This document shows positions 34,111-47,096 of a DNA stretch of 64,000 nt, piece after piece (the first letter of the stretch is position 1; each line of letters begins with the position of its first letter). The DNA is from Nectonema munidae. Taxonomy: Eukaryota; Nematomorpha; Nectonematoida; Nectonematidae. The stretch lies in contig JAUIRK010000763.1 in NCBI GenBank assembly GCA_030549495.1, forward strand, positions 557,997 to 621,996, read 5' to 3'. The notes under the pieces are model-generated. The model did not search any database, was not told where the DNA came from, and saw only the letters and a program-made list of their open reading frames with translations. The position numbers and the translations under genes were made by a program.

Positions 34111-37100
34111 TCAAGAGGATTAGATGCGCTAAAGTGAAAGAAGGATGGATAAGACTGGCAAGTCTCCATTCGCCAACATTGCAAAAACTTCATCATCGTA
34201 GTCAAGGCTGTGGATAAGTATACGTCATCAACACCTATTGTTTTAAAAAGTTAATCCTTGAATCAACTAAAATGCTGGAAAAAGTAGTAAAATACAGCGC
34301 ACTTACTAACTCAGTGTGCGAAGAATACATGTTCACAACTGTTTTCTTTCAAAGAGTTCAAATGATGATAAAAGGACATTTATTGAATTAGAATTGCTGA
34401 TGAGTAGTGATAAGGACGATTTAAACAGAATCCATCATTTTTCAAGAATTGGAAACGGGTTTTTTTAAAGACATTTTATCGCAGAGAAGGCACGAGACAT
34501 TAAGTAATTTATTGTACAAGTGCCTTAAAATTAAGAAATCATCTGCGCCGGTTTGAAGTGACGATGGAAGGATATGGGTTGCATAAAATTAACGATTCTT
34601 CTTTTTTACTTAAATTTTTTCATTTCAAGAGATACATCATTGATTAAATATTTTTTCAAGTCAAAATTATAAAGAAAAGTTCGAAATTGATAATAAAAAA
34701 TTAGCGTATATTTCTTTCTTCTAAATGGTTATATTTATATTCTATTATTATTAATAAATATTATTTGTCGTCATATACTCTCAAAGCACACAAATAAGCT
34801 TGGTAATTTAACCCTAGGCACATATGTTATGTGTATTTCAAATACTTTTAATAAATATTAATAAGACGACTTTGAGAAGATATCACCCCCTTTAATTAAA
34901 AGATAAAATAATTTTTGCTTTCGCGAGATGAAGTTGAATGATGAGCGCATTTAATAGGATGTGAGTTTATCAGAGCCGGTGTAAGACTTTTAGATGTTTT
35001 AGAATTGAATGAAAGAAAATGGATCTTTTCTATACTTCAGGGATTCATTTTACACATATAGCTAAAAATAATTTTGTTCTAGATTTAATGCTTATATCAA
35101 TCGAATCAAGTCTTTCGCTTTGAACAAAACCATACTCTATTAACAATGTTCTACTTACTCGAGCTTTGCCATCTTTTACCTTTATACATTATTTAAAACT
35201 GATATTTATGTTAAATATAGTTATGAGTAAATTTTATAGACGCATAAATACTTCTAAAATAAAAATGTAAAGTGTTCAAAATTTCAGGGGTCTTAAAAAT
35301 AAAGAAGCCTATTCGCCTAGACAGTATATAATATAGCAATAGTTTTATCTGGATTGACTATACTCATAGAGAGTGGCACATTTAGCTTTAATGCGACACG
35401 AGGCGAATGCTAATTTTGGCGCCCCTCAAAATGTCAAATAACACTTCAAAACGCCCAAACCTTATTAATAAAGGTATGTAAAGTTGGAATAAAAAGTGTA
35501 GCAAATCATGATTACATTTCTATTTAAGTCTAAAATATCTTTATTATATTTTTATTGATGTCACGGTATAATACAAATAAATTCTGTGTATGGGCGGATT
35601 TTATCTCTCCTCCCCTCATATAAGTGTAATATCCCTAATGAAAGAATTCTTAAAATTTCAAAACTTATTTTTCATTAAAAAAAATCTAAGGATAAAAATT
35701 TGAAGTATAAATTTATATGATATATACACGCTAGGAAATATTTGGAATAACTTGATTTTTGATTTTAAATGTTTGTCAGCAGCCATACTTATTCAAGAAT
35801 TGGAATAAAAGAATCATAGTAAATTTTCGGAACACAATTCCGATGAGAATACTTGAAAAAAAGCACGATTTTTATGATCGCGATAATCGTCCCTTCAGTA
35901 ATAAAGAGTCGATGCGTAAATCATGATAGATTTTTTCCTTCCTTCATCACTCATTCTTTGTATGTCACACTGAATGCAGAGCATAGAAGAGAGTTTACTA
36001 ACCTTTTTTCTCTGTGAACAAAGCTAAAAGATTTTTCAAAATCTCATGGACCATCACATCACAAATTTAGGTCTTTGATGTTGCATAACAAGATGATATT
36101 CCTAGTAGAGATGCAAGATGTGGTAAAATTAAAAATCGAAGAGACACGACTGGAGAAGTTTCAGACATGACTTTTCAGTATGAAAGCAAGCACAGAAAGA
36201 CTAGCAGCTATCAATGAGTGAGAACATAATAAAACCTCTACGCTTACAGCAATGTTTATGAACGTTAAATCGAGATATGTATGTGTATTTCGAAGAGGCC
36301 AAATTTGAGAGCTTAGTACAGCACAGTCACATTACATTAATGAAGTTCACATGGCAACGAAGCCATTACCAGTCATTTACGAATAACGGTACGATTAGAT
36401 GTAGGAAATTGACAGCACAGCAACAAAAAACGAAAGCATTAACATAGAGTTCTATCTTTAACGAAATTTATCTTTCAATATCTTCTTGGACCATCTGAAT
36501 TTTTCAATGGACATCCAATCCCAGGAGTTAATATTTACAAATATTAATTAATTTTGCTAAATTACAATAAATTTTTCGAAAAAAACAAAAATCTAAACTT
36601 TTGATATTTGATAAGATGTTTATGAAGTGTACAATTAGCTCATGGCCACAATATATTTGAGGAAGAGGGCCATAAAAAATTTATTATTAGTGGTTCACAC
36701 GTCAAATATGTGGGTAACTGAAATTTGAAAGAGTATATAGCCACTAGTACATCGAAACTTATTTACAATAAAACTACAACAAAAACATACAAACTTATTA
36801 ATAAGTCTTTAAAAGCAAATTCGCTCTTATAAATGGGAAGATGAGGGAACCTCTCATTAAAATTAAACATAGGTCTACTACCACTAGGGTAATCTCACAA
36901 AAGTAATCGTATTGCATGCTAATTTGCGTGTGATCCCGATATAGTACCCGTTTTTATGTAAAATGACGGCACCGAGAATCAATAAATTTTCAGATTCTAT
37001 CTTTAAAAATTTTAGATTGAAAGATTTTATTTAATGAAAAATATAAGCATTTGCTTTTGAAATTAAATTTATGATTACTATCTTTTAAATTCTTGACAAA

Positions 37101-37445
37101 AATTTAATTTTGAAAAATCAAAATATTGCAAACGAAATAACTTGAAGAATTTTATTCTGCCTTATTGACAATAAAGCCTACAAGTACTAAACCAGAAAAA
37201 TCCTTTTCAATCGATCCAATGTATCTTTCAAAAAAAGAACAAAGATTTCCTGCAACTTAGAACTTTGAATGTTCAAATATTTTTGAAAAGTTATTTTATA
37301 AATGAAGATGAATAATAATAATTGCATTTTTTGATAAGAAAATGTAAAAAAAAATTTTTTTTTAATATTTATAATTTTAATAAGGAAATATTTCTGGCTT
37401 TTATTCGCTATTTTTGGAACCGAAAACGATTCTTGAAACTTGGTA
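34111..37445. other. Sequence upstream of ZDHHC16, no further gene recognised
   Basis: It should include the ZDHHC16 promoter just above 34110. 36.1-36.5 kb is somewhat less AT-rich but has stops in all frames I checked. No bounded repeat seen. Confidence 0.35.
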
Positions 37446-37453
37446 CTCGTTTC

Positions 37454-37730
37454 CAGGGCCGGCCCTAGTGTTCGCGAGGCCCTATGCAAAATGGATTGCG
37501 CGGGGTCCAGTGTGGGTAGGAAAAAAGATTAAAAGTGAGAAATAAGATTTTGAAAAAAAGAAAAGGATTTGTTTTATTACTTTTTCATTCACACAAAATG
37601 ACGATCAAAGTAACTTTACTTTGCGAAGCTTGCGTTTAGCGAAATCATACAATATATCATCAAAATGAAAAATGAGAAGTGCAGGGCACACTGCGGCCGC
37701 ATAGGTTGCAGTGGCCTAAGGCCGGCCCTG
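37454..37730. mobile_element. hAT MITE with perfect 8-bp target duplication
   Basis: CTCGTTTC lies at 37446-37453 and again at 37731-37738. The ends are inverted, CAGGGCCGGCC at the left and GGCCGGCCCTG at the right. The length is 277 bp and non-coding. The GC-rich ends contrast with an AT-rich centre. Confidence 0.92.
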
Positions 37731-37977
37731 CTCGTTTCAACGCTAGTGTGTGCGTGTATGTGTGGCATTCTCTGTGTTAATTGAGTGCGCGTATATGCCT
37801 GTTCATGAGATATTTTTGTAGTAATTAGAATGTTGGGGCACCATGTGTTTCCCAAGCTTTTCCTAATCAACGCTCCCTTAGATGACATTGTTTGGAGAAA
37901 GCGTAGACGATGAACTTTCAAGAAAACGTTCCTTACTGATAAAATATATTTTATTTAAAAAAAGGTTAGAATTGAAT

Positions 37978-38010
37978 GCAGGGACGGATCTAGAAGAAAA
38001 TTTACTCTGG
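37978..38010 (+). repeat. hAT-end scrap
   Basis: CAGGGACGGATCTAGAAG resembles the CAGTGGCGGATCCAGAAATT terminus at 8408. No partner end recognised. Confidence 0.35.
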
Positions 38011-38039
38011 TTTATAGCATTTTTCCAATGAATTTACAT

Positions 38040-40420
38040 ACAAAATCATTGTGAATGAATGTAGTAGTAGTTTATTTCATTAAATTTTTTTGTACATATG
38101 ACATATAATAGTTAAAAAGATATCCACAGAAAATTAATAAGTTTCTGACCCAAAGAAAGATGATCTTCATTACCGCGAGCATCAAGAAGATTTGAAGGTT
38201 TAGAAGAAAGATTTAACAGAAAAATCAGGAAAAGTTTTTAGTGATTAATTAATCAAAAAAAGATTTAAGTAGCAATGAAATAAAAATGAAAAAAAAAATA
38301 TATGTAAAAAAATAAGGAATATAGATAATAGGGATATAAAATGAGTTGTGCATAAAGGTATACGTGAGTGAGTACGCATAAAAGTAAGATATGATAGAAA
38401 ATTTAAAAGTAAACAAAATGCAAGATATAAGAGTATGAGATGAGAATGAGGTTTAGGTGTTTAGAGTGAGGAAAAAGATTCTTTCAGTTTATGTTAGTAT
38501 TAGTGAATTATATAATAGTGTTAAGAACGGTTTATTTTATACGTAGCACATTTTTTGAACAAATAGTAGCTACCAAAGTCGAAACTATTCTTCGAGCAGG
38601 TGATTGCCTTTATTGTTCTGTAAATAAATGACTTGAAGTGAGGATGGAGGATTTAGTTCTGAAAAATGTAACAAATGTTTGGATCTCGTATCGTAAGAAT
38701 GATGTTTCTCATTTGTAATAAAGAGTTTTGAAAACTGAGTATAGTTTGTCGTGCAATAATAGAAAAAGATGCAGTGCATAAAAGCGTTAAGTTCATAAAT
38801 ATTGAATTAAGAGATGGAACAAAAAAATCTATGGAATTTCAGGAGTTTTTTACTTAATTTATCAAGAAGTGAGAGGTTAGAAGAGCCACAGATAATATTT
38901 GTAGACTTAATAAGAAGAAAAATGTAAGCATAATATAGCATTTTTATAATAGAGTCTAAAGATAGGTGTTTTAAACAAAAAAAAATTCCGAAAAAAAGAG
39001 ATACTGTAGTTATGATTGATTTCGTATGAAGTAACCAAGAGAGGTTGTTCATAAAATTCAATCTAAATTGTTTATATACTCAACACGTTTTATTTCAACG
39101 TCTCTAATTTTTATAAGACAGTTCTCCAATTTATGCTTTTTTTGTAAAAACTAAATACACTAGAACCTACGTTTTACGTACGGCACGGGACCGAACGGCG
39201 GACGTAAAACGTAGGATTCGTAAAATCCAGGTTGACCTTTAAATTGACATACAACACGAAAATCCTAGCCTGGATCACACATGGTCACACCGTGTACGAC
39301 GTGAGGGACTATGGCAGCTAAAGAAGATTACTACAGTGAAGTTGGATGATCATCCCTGAAGTTGAGCTGTTTTCATAATAAAGTCTTAAATAAAAAATAT
39401 CAGTGTATGTGTATTATTTATCAATTATACTCAACTTAGTCTGCTCTAGGAAAAGGCGCCGGTTAAGGCTATCCTTTACACGTGTTGGGACTCGCTGATA
39501 GCCCATTCATTCACAAGGCGGCGTATCGTTTGATGTTTGACAATGCGCGCTCATTATACGAAAACAACAAGAATAGCATCGGAGATAACAAGTACGCTGT
39601 ACAGTACGTTCAGTGTTAGAATGCATTGTTTTGCGATCTAATTAGCGTTATTTAAATTACTCATAGTGAAATAAAACTGAAAGACAATAATTTATTAACC
39701 TTTATAAACTTTTTAATACATAAAATCACAAAGAAAAAACGTATTGATAATGCATTTAATGACCAAAAAGATGACGTCATCGATCATTTGGCGAAGACGT
39801 AAAATCCAGGGAACGTAAAATCAGGGTACATAAAACGTAGGTTCTAACTTTCCTAAATTTAAACTCATCATATTTTGACATGAGCACCAGATATAAATGA
39901 CCGATAACACCTTATTTATACCATTTATAGAAACAGACGAGGAGAGTTTGAACGCTAATGTGACGTCATCAGCATAGATCGTAGGCCAGCAAAAGTTAGG
40001 CAATTGATACACAAGGTTATTTATGTAAAGAATGAAAAAAAGTTTTTTTGAATAAAATATTGAACCCTGAGGAAAGCCGTTATTAGTATAGAACACTTCA
40101 GATTGTAGACCATTATAAGAAACAAAAGAAGTTCGGTTGCAAAGATAAGCTTTAAACAAGTTATAAATATATGATCTAAAGCCTACTTTGTATAAATTGT
40201 AAAGTAGTAGTAATTGTGAGACAGTTCCAAAAGCATTAGAAAAATCAAGAAATGTGCATAATGAGGGCGAAGGATGATTCAGGAATATGTCTTGTAGGAA
40301 ACTTATACGAGCTAATTCCGTGGATTTTTGGAGACAAAAGCAAATTGGTGAAGCAAATTGGATAATAGGTGGAAAAAGAAAGTAGAATATTGCTTAATAA
40401 TTCCAAAAGTAATGAGGGAA
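38040..40420 (-). mobile_element. CR1/Jockey-like LINE, degenerate, split by a MITE
   Basis: Minus-strand RT pieces: just above 40159, an FLDFSNAF-like frame; 40159 to 39850, LFKAYLCNRTSFVSYNG, then GFPQGSIF (PQG box), ILYINNL and PTIYADDVTLAF (catalytic YADD). After the nested MITE (39163-39844) the frame resumes near 39130 with KLENCLIKIRDVEIKRV. Thumb-like sequence follows to about 38585, including TRSKHL-type text. The 3' end is probably near 38040, where a T-rich/TAG-rich run starts. The endonuclease is missing. Several stops and frameshifts make it inactive. Confidence 0.65.
39163..39844. mobile_element. TA-flanked (pogo/mariner-type) MITE inserted in the LINE
   Basis: The ends are inverted: GAACCTACGTTTTACGTAC from 39163, and the reverse complement of TAAAACGTAGGTTC ending at 39844. 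TA lies immediately outside both ends (39161-39162, 39845-39846), the target of the Tc1/mariner/pogo group. Internal subrepeats of GTAAAATCCAGG/GTAAAACGTAGG occur near both ends. The length is 682 bp. No transposase was recognised; the centre is GC-richer than its surroundings. Its insertion splits one LINE RT frame, so it is younger than the LINE. Confidence 0.85.
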
Positions 40421-41112
40421 AAAGAATAAAAAATTAAAAAGACCATTTTAATTTTATGTTAATTCTCTATGTGTGTGTATAAGATGTCTATGATATGTAT
40501 AAAAGAAAAAATAAATAAAATTAAAAGAAAAGTATTCTTGCGACGTTGGCAGCCATTAAAATTTTAGACAGGAAAAAATATATATAAATTTTATGCATCC
40601 ATTTCATTTTGAATGAATGCCTAGTAGAGTTACTTTAGAGTATTACTCGTATTACACACATTTCCCCATATCATGTAACGGATCTGAATTACAACTCTTC
40701 TTTCCGAAAATGAAACAAATTCTGACAGAACTATAAGGCAGTGAAAGAGAGGAGACGATCGGCCAATCAACCTATAATAATATTGTCTTCGTATGCCCTT
40801 ATGTCTATCTTCCAAAGTGAAATGTTCGCTTTGATATTACTGAAACTAACTCTGATATCACCACTCACACATTAGTTATACGCGTTCCTTCATTATATTT
40901 AAAATTAGAAAGATTAAAAATATATTAGTTCCTTACGAATAGTGGGAAGAAAATCTAAAAAAATTCTAATATCCAAAATATAACTACACCATATAAATTA
41001 TACAAAATTGATATATAAGCTCCAACCAAGAAAAAAATACCTGAAATGTATTATTCGTAACCTTTCACATCACGCCCATGAGGCTCTACTTCCCACTTTG
41101 GCAAGGCATTAC
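40421..41112. other. AT-rich stretch without genes
   Basis: Minor ORFs such as 40630-40815 (-) resemble nothing I recognise. Confidence 0.3.
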
Positions 41113-41119
41113 TTTAGAT

Positions 41120-41582
41120 CAATGTTTCTCAACGTGGTCCATATGGACCCCCAAAGGGCCCACGATATTTTTAGAGGAGTCCATATAGTAATTTCGCAAG
41201 GTAAAGTTATATGTGAATGCTCCTCATTTTCATATCTTGTTGAATCAGGTTTAATACTAAAAGTAATCAAGATTGAATTTATTTTTAACCATTTGTTTTA
41301 AAGCGTTCAGTCGTGTTCTTTATCTGCATTCAAAAGTTTTCAGTTCAAAAATTCAATAAAATTTGATTTCATAAAATTTAATTAATTATTATTATTAGAT
41401 AAGGAGGGTTTAAATATATACGATATAAAATTAATTCAGTAAACAAATAAAAAAATGAGAACTACATACTTATAATTATATTTTTGATAAATAAAAATGG
41501 TAGCAATAAAAAAATATGCGGTCCACAAAAAATTTCCCAGTTTGAAAATGGTGAATAAGACAAAAAGGGTTGAGAATCACTG
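41120..41582. mobile_element. hAT MITE (CAxTGxTTCTCAAC ends)
   Basis: The left end is CAATGTTTCTCAACGTGG; the right end, inverted, is CAGTGATTCTCAACCCTTT. TTTAGAT flanks both sides (41113-41119, 41583-41589). The length is 463 bp. The short ORF inside (from about 41120 to 41301, +) is part of the repeat, not a gene. Confidence 0.75.
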
Positions 41583-41589
41583 TTTAGAT

Positions 41590-42410
41590 TATTAATGTAA
41601 TTATAATTTTTCTGTTTATATAGTATCTCAAAAATAGCCTTTGGTTGGATTTATACATAGTTCTGCTCATAGACATACGTATCTTTACTATTGTAAATCA
41701 ATAATAAACCAGCCAAAGCGCCATACTCTACGTATGGGTGGGTGAGGGGTAAATGGGGCCTGAACTATAACAAAGTGTATACACTTATGTATTTTGAGGG
41801 AGTTCCAGGGGGAGGAGGGGAAAAACAATTTATACACAAAAATATTTTTGAAATTAGTGAAATCTGTTTAAAAGACTACCTGTCCATAGCGACCAGTTTC
41901 AATTCTTCCCAATTATTCAAGATTAACCTTTGCGACCTTGATCAAGCGATCACTAGTTTGTTGACAGAGACCACTTATAATTGTTCCTTCCAGCAAGGTC
42001 GACACTAAAATTGTGAGACCAAATTAAGGAAGAGAGATAGCGGAGCCTCTACACCACTACAAGGGTAAAAATTTATGTATGTTTATATTTCATGAAGTAT
42101 GCTCGTCTTTATAGTAGCAATGTTCCCAAACGAAATACACGACGAACTTTTGTTTTAAATAAAATTGTATAGGAATTACTTAAAGCGTCTGCGTTCACTT
42201 TTTGAACATCGGTACAAAATGGGAACCAAGAAATAAGATGAATAGAAAGGAAGAGGGCACTCACAGCCATATCGGCTGTTGAGGCTTGACTGATATCTTA
42301 AAGACTTTAATGATAAAAAGCATAATAGTTGAAAGCGACCTTCCCACTTACGTGAATTTATTTTAGGCATAACTACAATTTATATATAATTTTTTTTCAA
42401 AATATGTAAA
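41590..42410. other. Stretch with no recognised gene
   Basis: Two open frames, 41742-42008 (+) and 42176-42370 (-), have some GC-richer sequence but match no family I know and lack clear splice sites. Confidence 0.25.
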
Positions 42411-42589
42411 AAATTTAGTCTGGATATGGAAAGCTTAATAGTTGAAACTTTGGGTCTTTTCGTTTAGACGCCCACATCAAGTAATCACCATTTTGTCTGG
42501 CTTTTATAGTTATGTCCTGGTTGCCAAATTCTAGGGAAAATTCTGTGCGTTTACCAACATAATGGATATTAAGAATAGTTTTATTTAAG

Positions 42590-42910
42590 CAAAGGAATAA
42601 AATTGGCAATATCTAAATAATTTTTCCCTCTGAATATCTGGCACTTTGTTACTTTTGGGCCAAAGAAATTCGCACATATATGAATCGATTAATGATCGCG
42701 CAGTACCGCATTCTTTTTTATTCCGCAATTTTGCGAAAGCCCACAATGATTCTATAGTTAGTGTGTTCTCCAGTTTCAGGGTCTTTGAAATATTTTGAAT
42801 GGTCAACAGTTAGATGCTTGTACGCCATGTGATGTAATGCCAGCATATGCCCGCCATTTATCGGAAATAATTGTTGTTTTTGGGATAATACACTCTTTTT
42901 TTATAGGTGA
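42590..42910 (-). pseudogene. Merlin/ISXO2-like transposase C-terminal remnant
   Basis: Minus-strand pieces follow the end of an IS1595/Merlin transposase in three frames: IISDKWRAYAGI (catalytic Asp with WxAY), then HLTVDHSKYFKDPETGEHTN (catalytic His/Asn region), then TIESLWAFAKLRNKK and LIDSYMCEFLW (terminal helix with the catalytic Glu). Two frameshifts separate them. The N-terminal half is absent, replaced by low-complexity sequence. Downstream ORF 42609-42415 is unexplained. Confidence 0.6.
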
Positions 42911-42914
42911 AATA

Positions 42915-43268
42915 CCTCCTCTCTTCTTTTTTTATCCTTTTTTATTTCATTTCCGGATTCTCTCTCTTTTTCTTCCTTCCTCCCTCCCCTTTTTTTTTGT
43001 GAGGAAAGAATTTTTTTTTCTTTCTTTCTCTTTTTTGCCGCTCGTTAGTAATAATTTATAATTAAATAAAAAATAAAAAAAACAGAAGAAGATGATTTTT
43101 TGTTGTGGGGGCCAAACAAAACAAAAGAAAACTTATTTTTTTTTTTAAAGGTTTATATTTTACATATTCATTTTTATTTTTAGTTTTTTATTTTTTTTTT
43201 TTAAATTTAAAATAAAAAAAAAAAAAAAAGGAAAATCAAAAAAAAAAAAAAAAAAAAAGGGGGGGGGG
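42915..43268. other. Low-complexity T/C, A and G runs (probable assembly problem)
   Basis: A pyrimidine-rich block is followed by A runs up to about 19, T runs up to 14 and a 10-G run. The texture matches the suspicious patches near 8.0 and 8.45 kb. No function assigned. Confidence 0.5.
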
Positions 43269-43430
43269 TTTAATCCTTTCACGCATTGGATTCACGAATT
43301 ACACGAAGAAATACGATACAGTAAACTAATTAAAAAGTAGAGTACAAGATATAAATATTAAAAAGATAGATGTGGACCGTGAAGTCGAGACATTTTTACG
43401 CTACAGCCTTTGACTCCGACTCTAAAAAAA

Positions 43431-43515
43431 TCATTTGATTTGTGTGACAGGAAGAGATAGGAAGCCAAACGCACTCCAAGAAAACTGTTATCATCGATTA
43501 AGTTGGGGAATGCTA
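43431..43515 (+). repeat. Dispersed repeat shared with 31018-31100
   Basis: Partner of the repeat in ZDHHC16 intron 2. Here it is embedded in sequence carrying the motif GACTCCGACTC on its left and GGCTCCGACTCC on its right (43.4 and 43.62 kb). Confidence 0.6.
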
Positions 43516-43639
43516 AAAATTTAGTCGAGTAAGCGGTGTGCAGCGGCACATAGAGTTGCGCTAGGATTGCTTGAAGAGTGCCTCCAAACCAGGGTTTCGG
43601 AGTCAGAAATAATCCTATGGCTCCGACTCCAGTGTATCC

Positions 43640-45050
43640 ATAAAAAAATCTATTACTATCCTTAGCAATAAAAGTTTCTTTTTTTCAATACATTCTTTGA
43701 TGAGATCTTGTGTTGTAGTAACCTGTCAATAAGATAATTCCAATGAATTTACGCAATTCATATTTTTTCTAATTCAAGTGGTGATTTTTATCTGGAGCAT
43801 AGCGATTCAATTCTTCTACTATCATATACATTATTCAGTGTAGAAGAGTTCAAATAATTCACAAGATTTTGCTTTTAGCTCTTGCTTTCTCGAAATAGGA
43901 ATCGTTTGCTTGCGTTTTTAGAAGATGTAGGTATAAGCTCCTCATGAAAATAGGATGTTACAAAAACTCCTAATTTGCCTGAAACATCATTTGGCAAATC
44001 GGAGATTATAGCCACATCATTTATCTTCTTTTTCCATATCTGTCAGAACTCCAGCTCAAACTTCTGGTGGTAAAACTATAATACTTGTATTGTTACTAGC
44101 ATGAAAATCTGAAACAAAAATCAACAGCCTCAGAAAGAGTGAGTAAAGAAAACCTCTTTTAAGAATCACTTGCTCTAGATTCGAGTTTATCAGACATGTT
44201 TCGAAATTTTGCAAGTTTTCAATGCAGAACAAGATTTTGAACACATTGAATGAAAACACTGGACGGTCAGTTCAAAAAATGAAACAAGGCAAAATGCGGG
44301 AAAGCAGAATATGAGCCTGCATTACGTCATCGCTACCTTGCCATAAAAATTTTGGTGGGTAACATATATGGTGCTTTGCGTAATAATTACATAAGTTCAC
44401 TTCATTCGAGAATGTTTCATGATGTACTAGCCTTTCAGGCAGAGAAGAACATGTTTGAAAGACAGAATGAATGATTAATTCAAAAAAATAAGGCAATGCA
44501 AATGCATAGAAATAGAGTATAGCCATAAAGCTAGTTATCGCTGATTTCTCATAAAAGTTTCAATTAACACATTCCTAAAATATAGTAAAAGTGTACACAA
44601 TATAAAATAAGGGGGTCTATCAGAATTTTTAGACAGGTATAATAAATTTTTCGTAGATGTCTCGATTGATGAAAAATTTATGAATATTGAAGCAAGTTTT
44701 GAATTTCGGAAGCACGTATGCTCATTGTTCCCACAGAGCAAAGGGCACCAAACTTTTCTTGAAGTCGGATTACCTAAAATATTAAAAACGCGGGCCGGAA
44801 TATTGAAAAGGTAAAAAAGATTGGCATTATGAAATTCCTATTAAAATAAACTCTATTCTTTGTCTACATTGCAATGAGTAAAAAATAAAGAGATTTCATC
44901 GCAATAAGCTTGGTATCAAGAGAGCAATTTTATTTGTTTTAAGTGATGCAGCAAAGTATAACATTTCTTCTATTTACAAACATCGTTTCATGTGAGATGC
45001 TGTGTTAATCTTTTGCACTACTGCGCTCCATAAGTTAAAACTCATATTAT
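43640..45050. other. Stretch without recognised genes
   Basis: Plus-strand fragments near 44.3-44.8 kb (for example TSLSGREEHV) have a faint hAT-like feel, and GCGGGCCGG at 44791 resembles a hAT end, but the evidence is too thin for a call. Confidence 0.25.
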
Positions 45051-45059
45051 GTACGCGCC

Positions 45060-46575
45060 AAGAAGATTAATCCAAGGAAAAGAAAGTTCAAACACTAGTT
45101 TTAAAAATCATAGTTCAAAATATATTTGACGGAGCTTCTATTCCAAAAACCTGAAATAAAAGTTTATTAATACCATTATATAAAGGCAAAGGAACTATAA
45201 CAAATTGTTCAAATTATGGAACAATAAAACTACTAGAACATGATATGAAAATAGTAGAAAGAATTTTATTGAATAGACTAAAAAAGAGTATTCAAATTAG
45301 TAAAATGCAATTCGGTTTTATGCCGGGCAAGAGCACAAATGACGCTATTTTTATTATTAGACAGCTTATCGAAAAGACAGCAAGAAATGGGCATAGTCTG
45401 TATCTTGCTTTTATAGACCTGGAGAAAGCTTTTGACTCAGTTTTTAGAAGTCTCATTGAGTGGTCTTTGAGAAGAAAAGGGGTGAATGAAAGACTAGTGA
45501 AAGCCATTATGGCCTTGTACAAAAGCGAAGACACTTTTATAAAAATTATTAATTCAATTTCTAGTAAGTTTAAAATAAAAGTAGGCTTACATTAATGTTC
45601 GATTTTAAGCCCCTTTTTATTTAATATCATTCTTGATGAAATTCTTAGGGATTTAATTAAAGAAGATACGAGTGAGATTTTATATGCAGATGATATAGTA
45701 CTAGGAGAATCTTCTGAAGAATTAAGTAAAAAGATTAGCACATGGTATGAGACACTAGAGAAAAAGGTTTAAGAATAAACACTATCAAAACTAGGTGGAT
45801 GAAAATTAGCGATTCTTTTAAGGGTAGTGAAAACACAGTTTCCAAAATAGATCTATGTGGAGTTTGCGAAATAAGAGTTAAAGCAATAAGTGGGTGCATA
45901 AAAAATGCTCAAACATTAAGGGCAGTTTGATAAATACAACACATTTTAAGTGTAGGTGATGTTTAAGTTTCAACCCAAATACCGCTGTAGTATTGGAAGA
46001 AAAAGTAGTAGTAGGCGGCGTAGAATTAGAAGAGGTTAAACAATTTTGTTGTTTAGGTGAGATTTTAGACAAAACAGGTAGTGTAAGTAACTCTGTAGAA
46101 CATAGAATACAACTAACTTGGGAAAAATTTAAAGCGTTAAGTGGTATTTTATGCAATAGTATCTTTTCGTTAAAATTAACGGATTTTCTTTATAAAAGTT
46201 GAATTAGGTCTAGTTTAGTGTATAGTGGCCAAAGTTGGGCTTTAAAAGAATCTGAGAAAAATAGACTAAACACCACAGAGATGAGGATGTTAAGAATCAT
46301 GTGCAAATTTAATTTAAAAGATAAAATAAGTAATGAAAAGATAAGAAGTTTATGTCGTGTAAATGAAATAAATAAAGTATTAGAAATACAAATGTTAAGG
46401 TGGTTTGGGCATGTAAAAGACATTTAGCATTAGGGGACGAGCAAAATAGAGGTGAATGGATACGCAAAATAATGAGAGATTAAAGGCCATTGTGGTAAAA
46501 ACCTTAGCGTGCTGGGAACACTAGTCGTAAAATTGATTATTATTATTATTATATTATTACTTGTTTAGAACAAAA
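45060..46575 (+). mobile_element. RTE-like LINE (copy B), RT largely readable
   Basis: Plus strand. A shifted frame upstream of 45245 gives FDGASIPK and LIPLYKGKGT. 45245-45595 then reads MKIVERILLNRLKK, QFGFMPGKSTNDAIFIIRQL and LYLAFIDLEKAFDSV, with catalytic Asp in FIDLEKAFD. After one stop come SILSPFLFNIILDEIL (PxxF region) and EILYADDIVLGESSEEL (catalytic YADD). 45855-45960 holds the remains of a Cys knuckle (CGVCEIRV). 45993-46202 reads VVVGGVELEEVKQFCCLGE, and 46218-46427 ends MLRWFGHVKDI. The tail runs into ATT repeats near 46530-46560. The endonuclease is not seen, so it is 5'-truncated. It has fewer breaks than copy A and defines the family better. Confidence 0.8.
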
Positions 46576-46729
46576 TAAAGCAAAATTTTTGATGTTTTGC
46601 CTATGGATGTGACAAAGTTGATACATTGAGGAATGAGGATGCATAAAAAGCGTAAATAAACACAATATATTTCAAAAATACTTATTTTGTAACACATATC
46701 AATATCAAAATTCAGCTTGCCATCCGGAT

Positions 46730-46790
46730 AAACTTACTTCGTGGGCCGGATCTAGTCAGCGGGTTGTAGTTTAGTAACATTTGCTATAGA
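46730..46790 (+). repeat. hAT right-end remnant
   Basis: GTGGGCCGGATCTAGTCAGC followed by GGGTTGTAGTTTAGTAAC resembles the right end of GTF2IRD2-like hATs ('GCGGGCCGGATCxGGCCCGCGGGCC...'). It may be a deleted copy of the family in ZDHHC16 intron 3. Confidence 0.4.
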
Positions 46791-47096
46791 GGAACATGCC
46801 ATAAATATGACATTTAAATGAATTATTATATTTTTTTCACAATTTTGTATTTTTAAATGTATAATTTTATTTATAAAGTCGTTTAAATTATTTTTTCATA
46901 TAGTGGGCGTAAATGGATTAGGGGAATTTTTCTGAAAAGAAAAGCATTGATTTTCATGACACGTTTTTTGACATGATTAATTGCTAAACTCATTGTGGTC
47001 TACAACAAAGATATTGAATATGTAAGTAAACGGCAAACGGACATTTTGCCTACATGGCAAATATAATATATATATTATATTATTATATATATATAA

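Noticed and set aside
36100-36480. Less AT-rich patch considered as an exon
   Set aside because: Stops in all frames examined and no recognisable protein.
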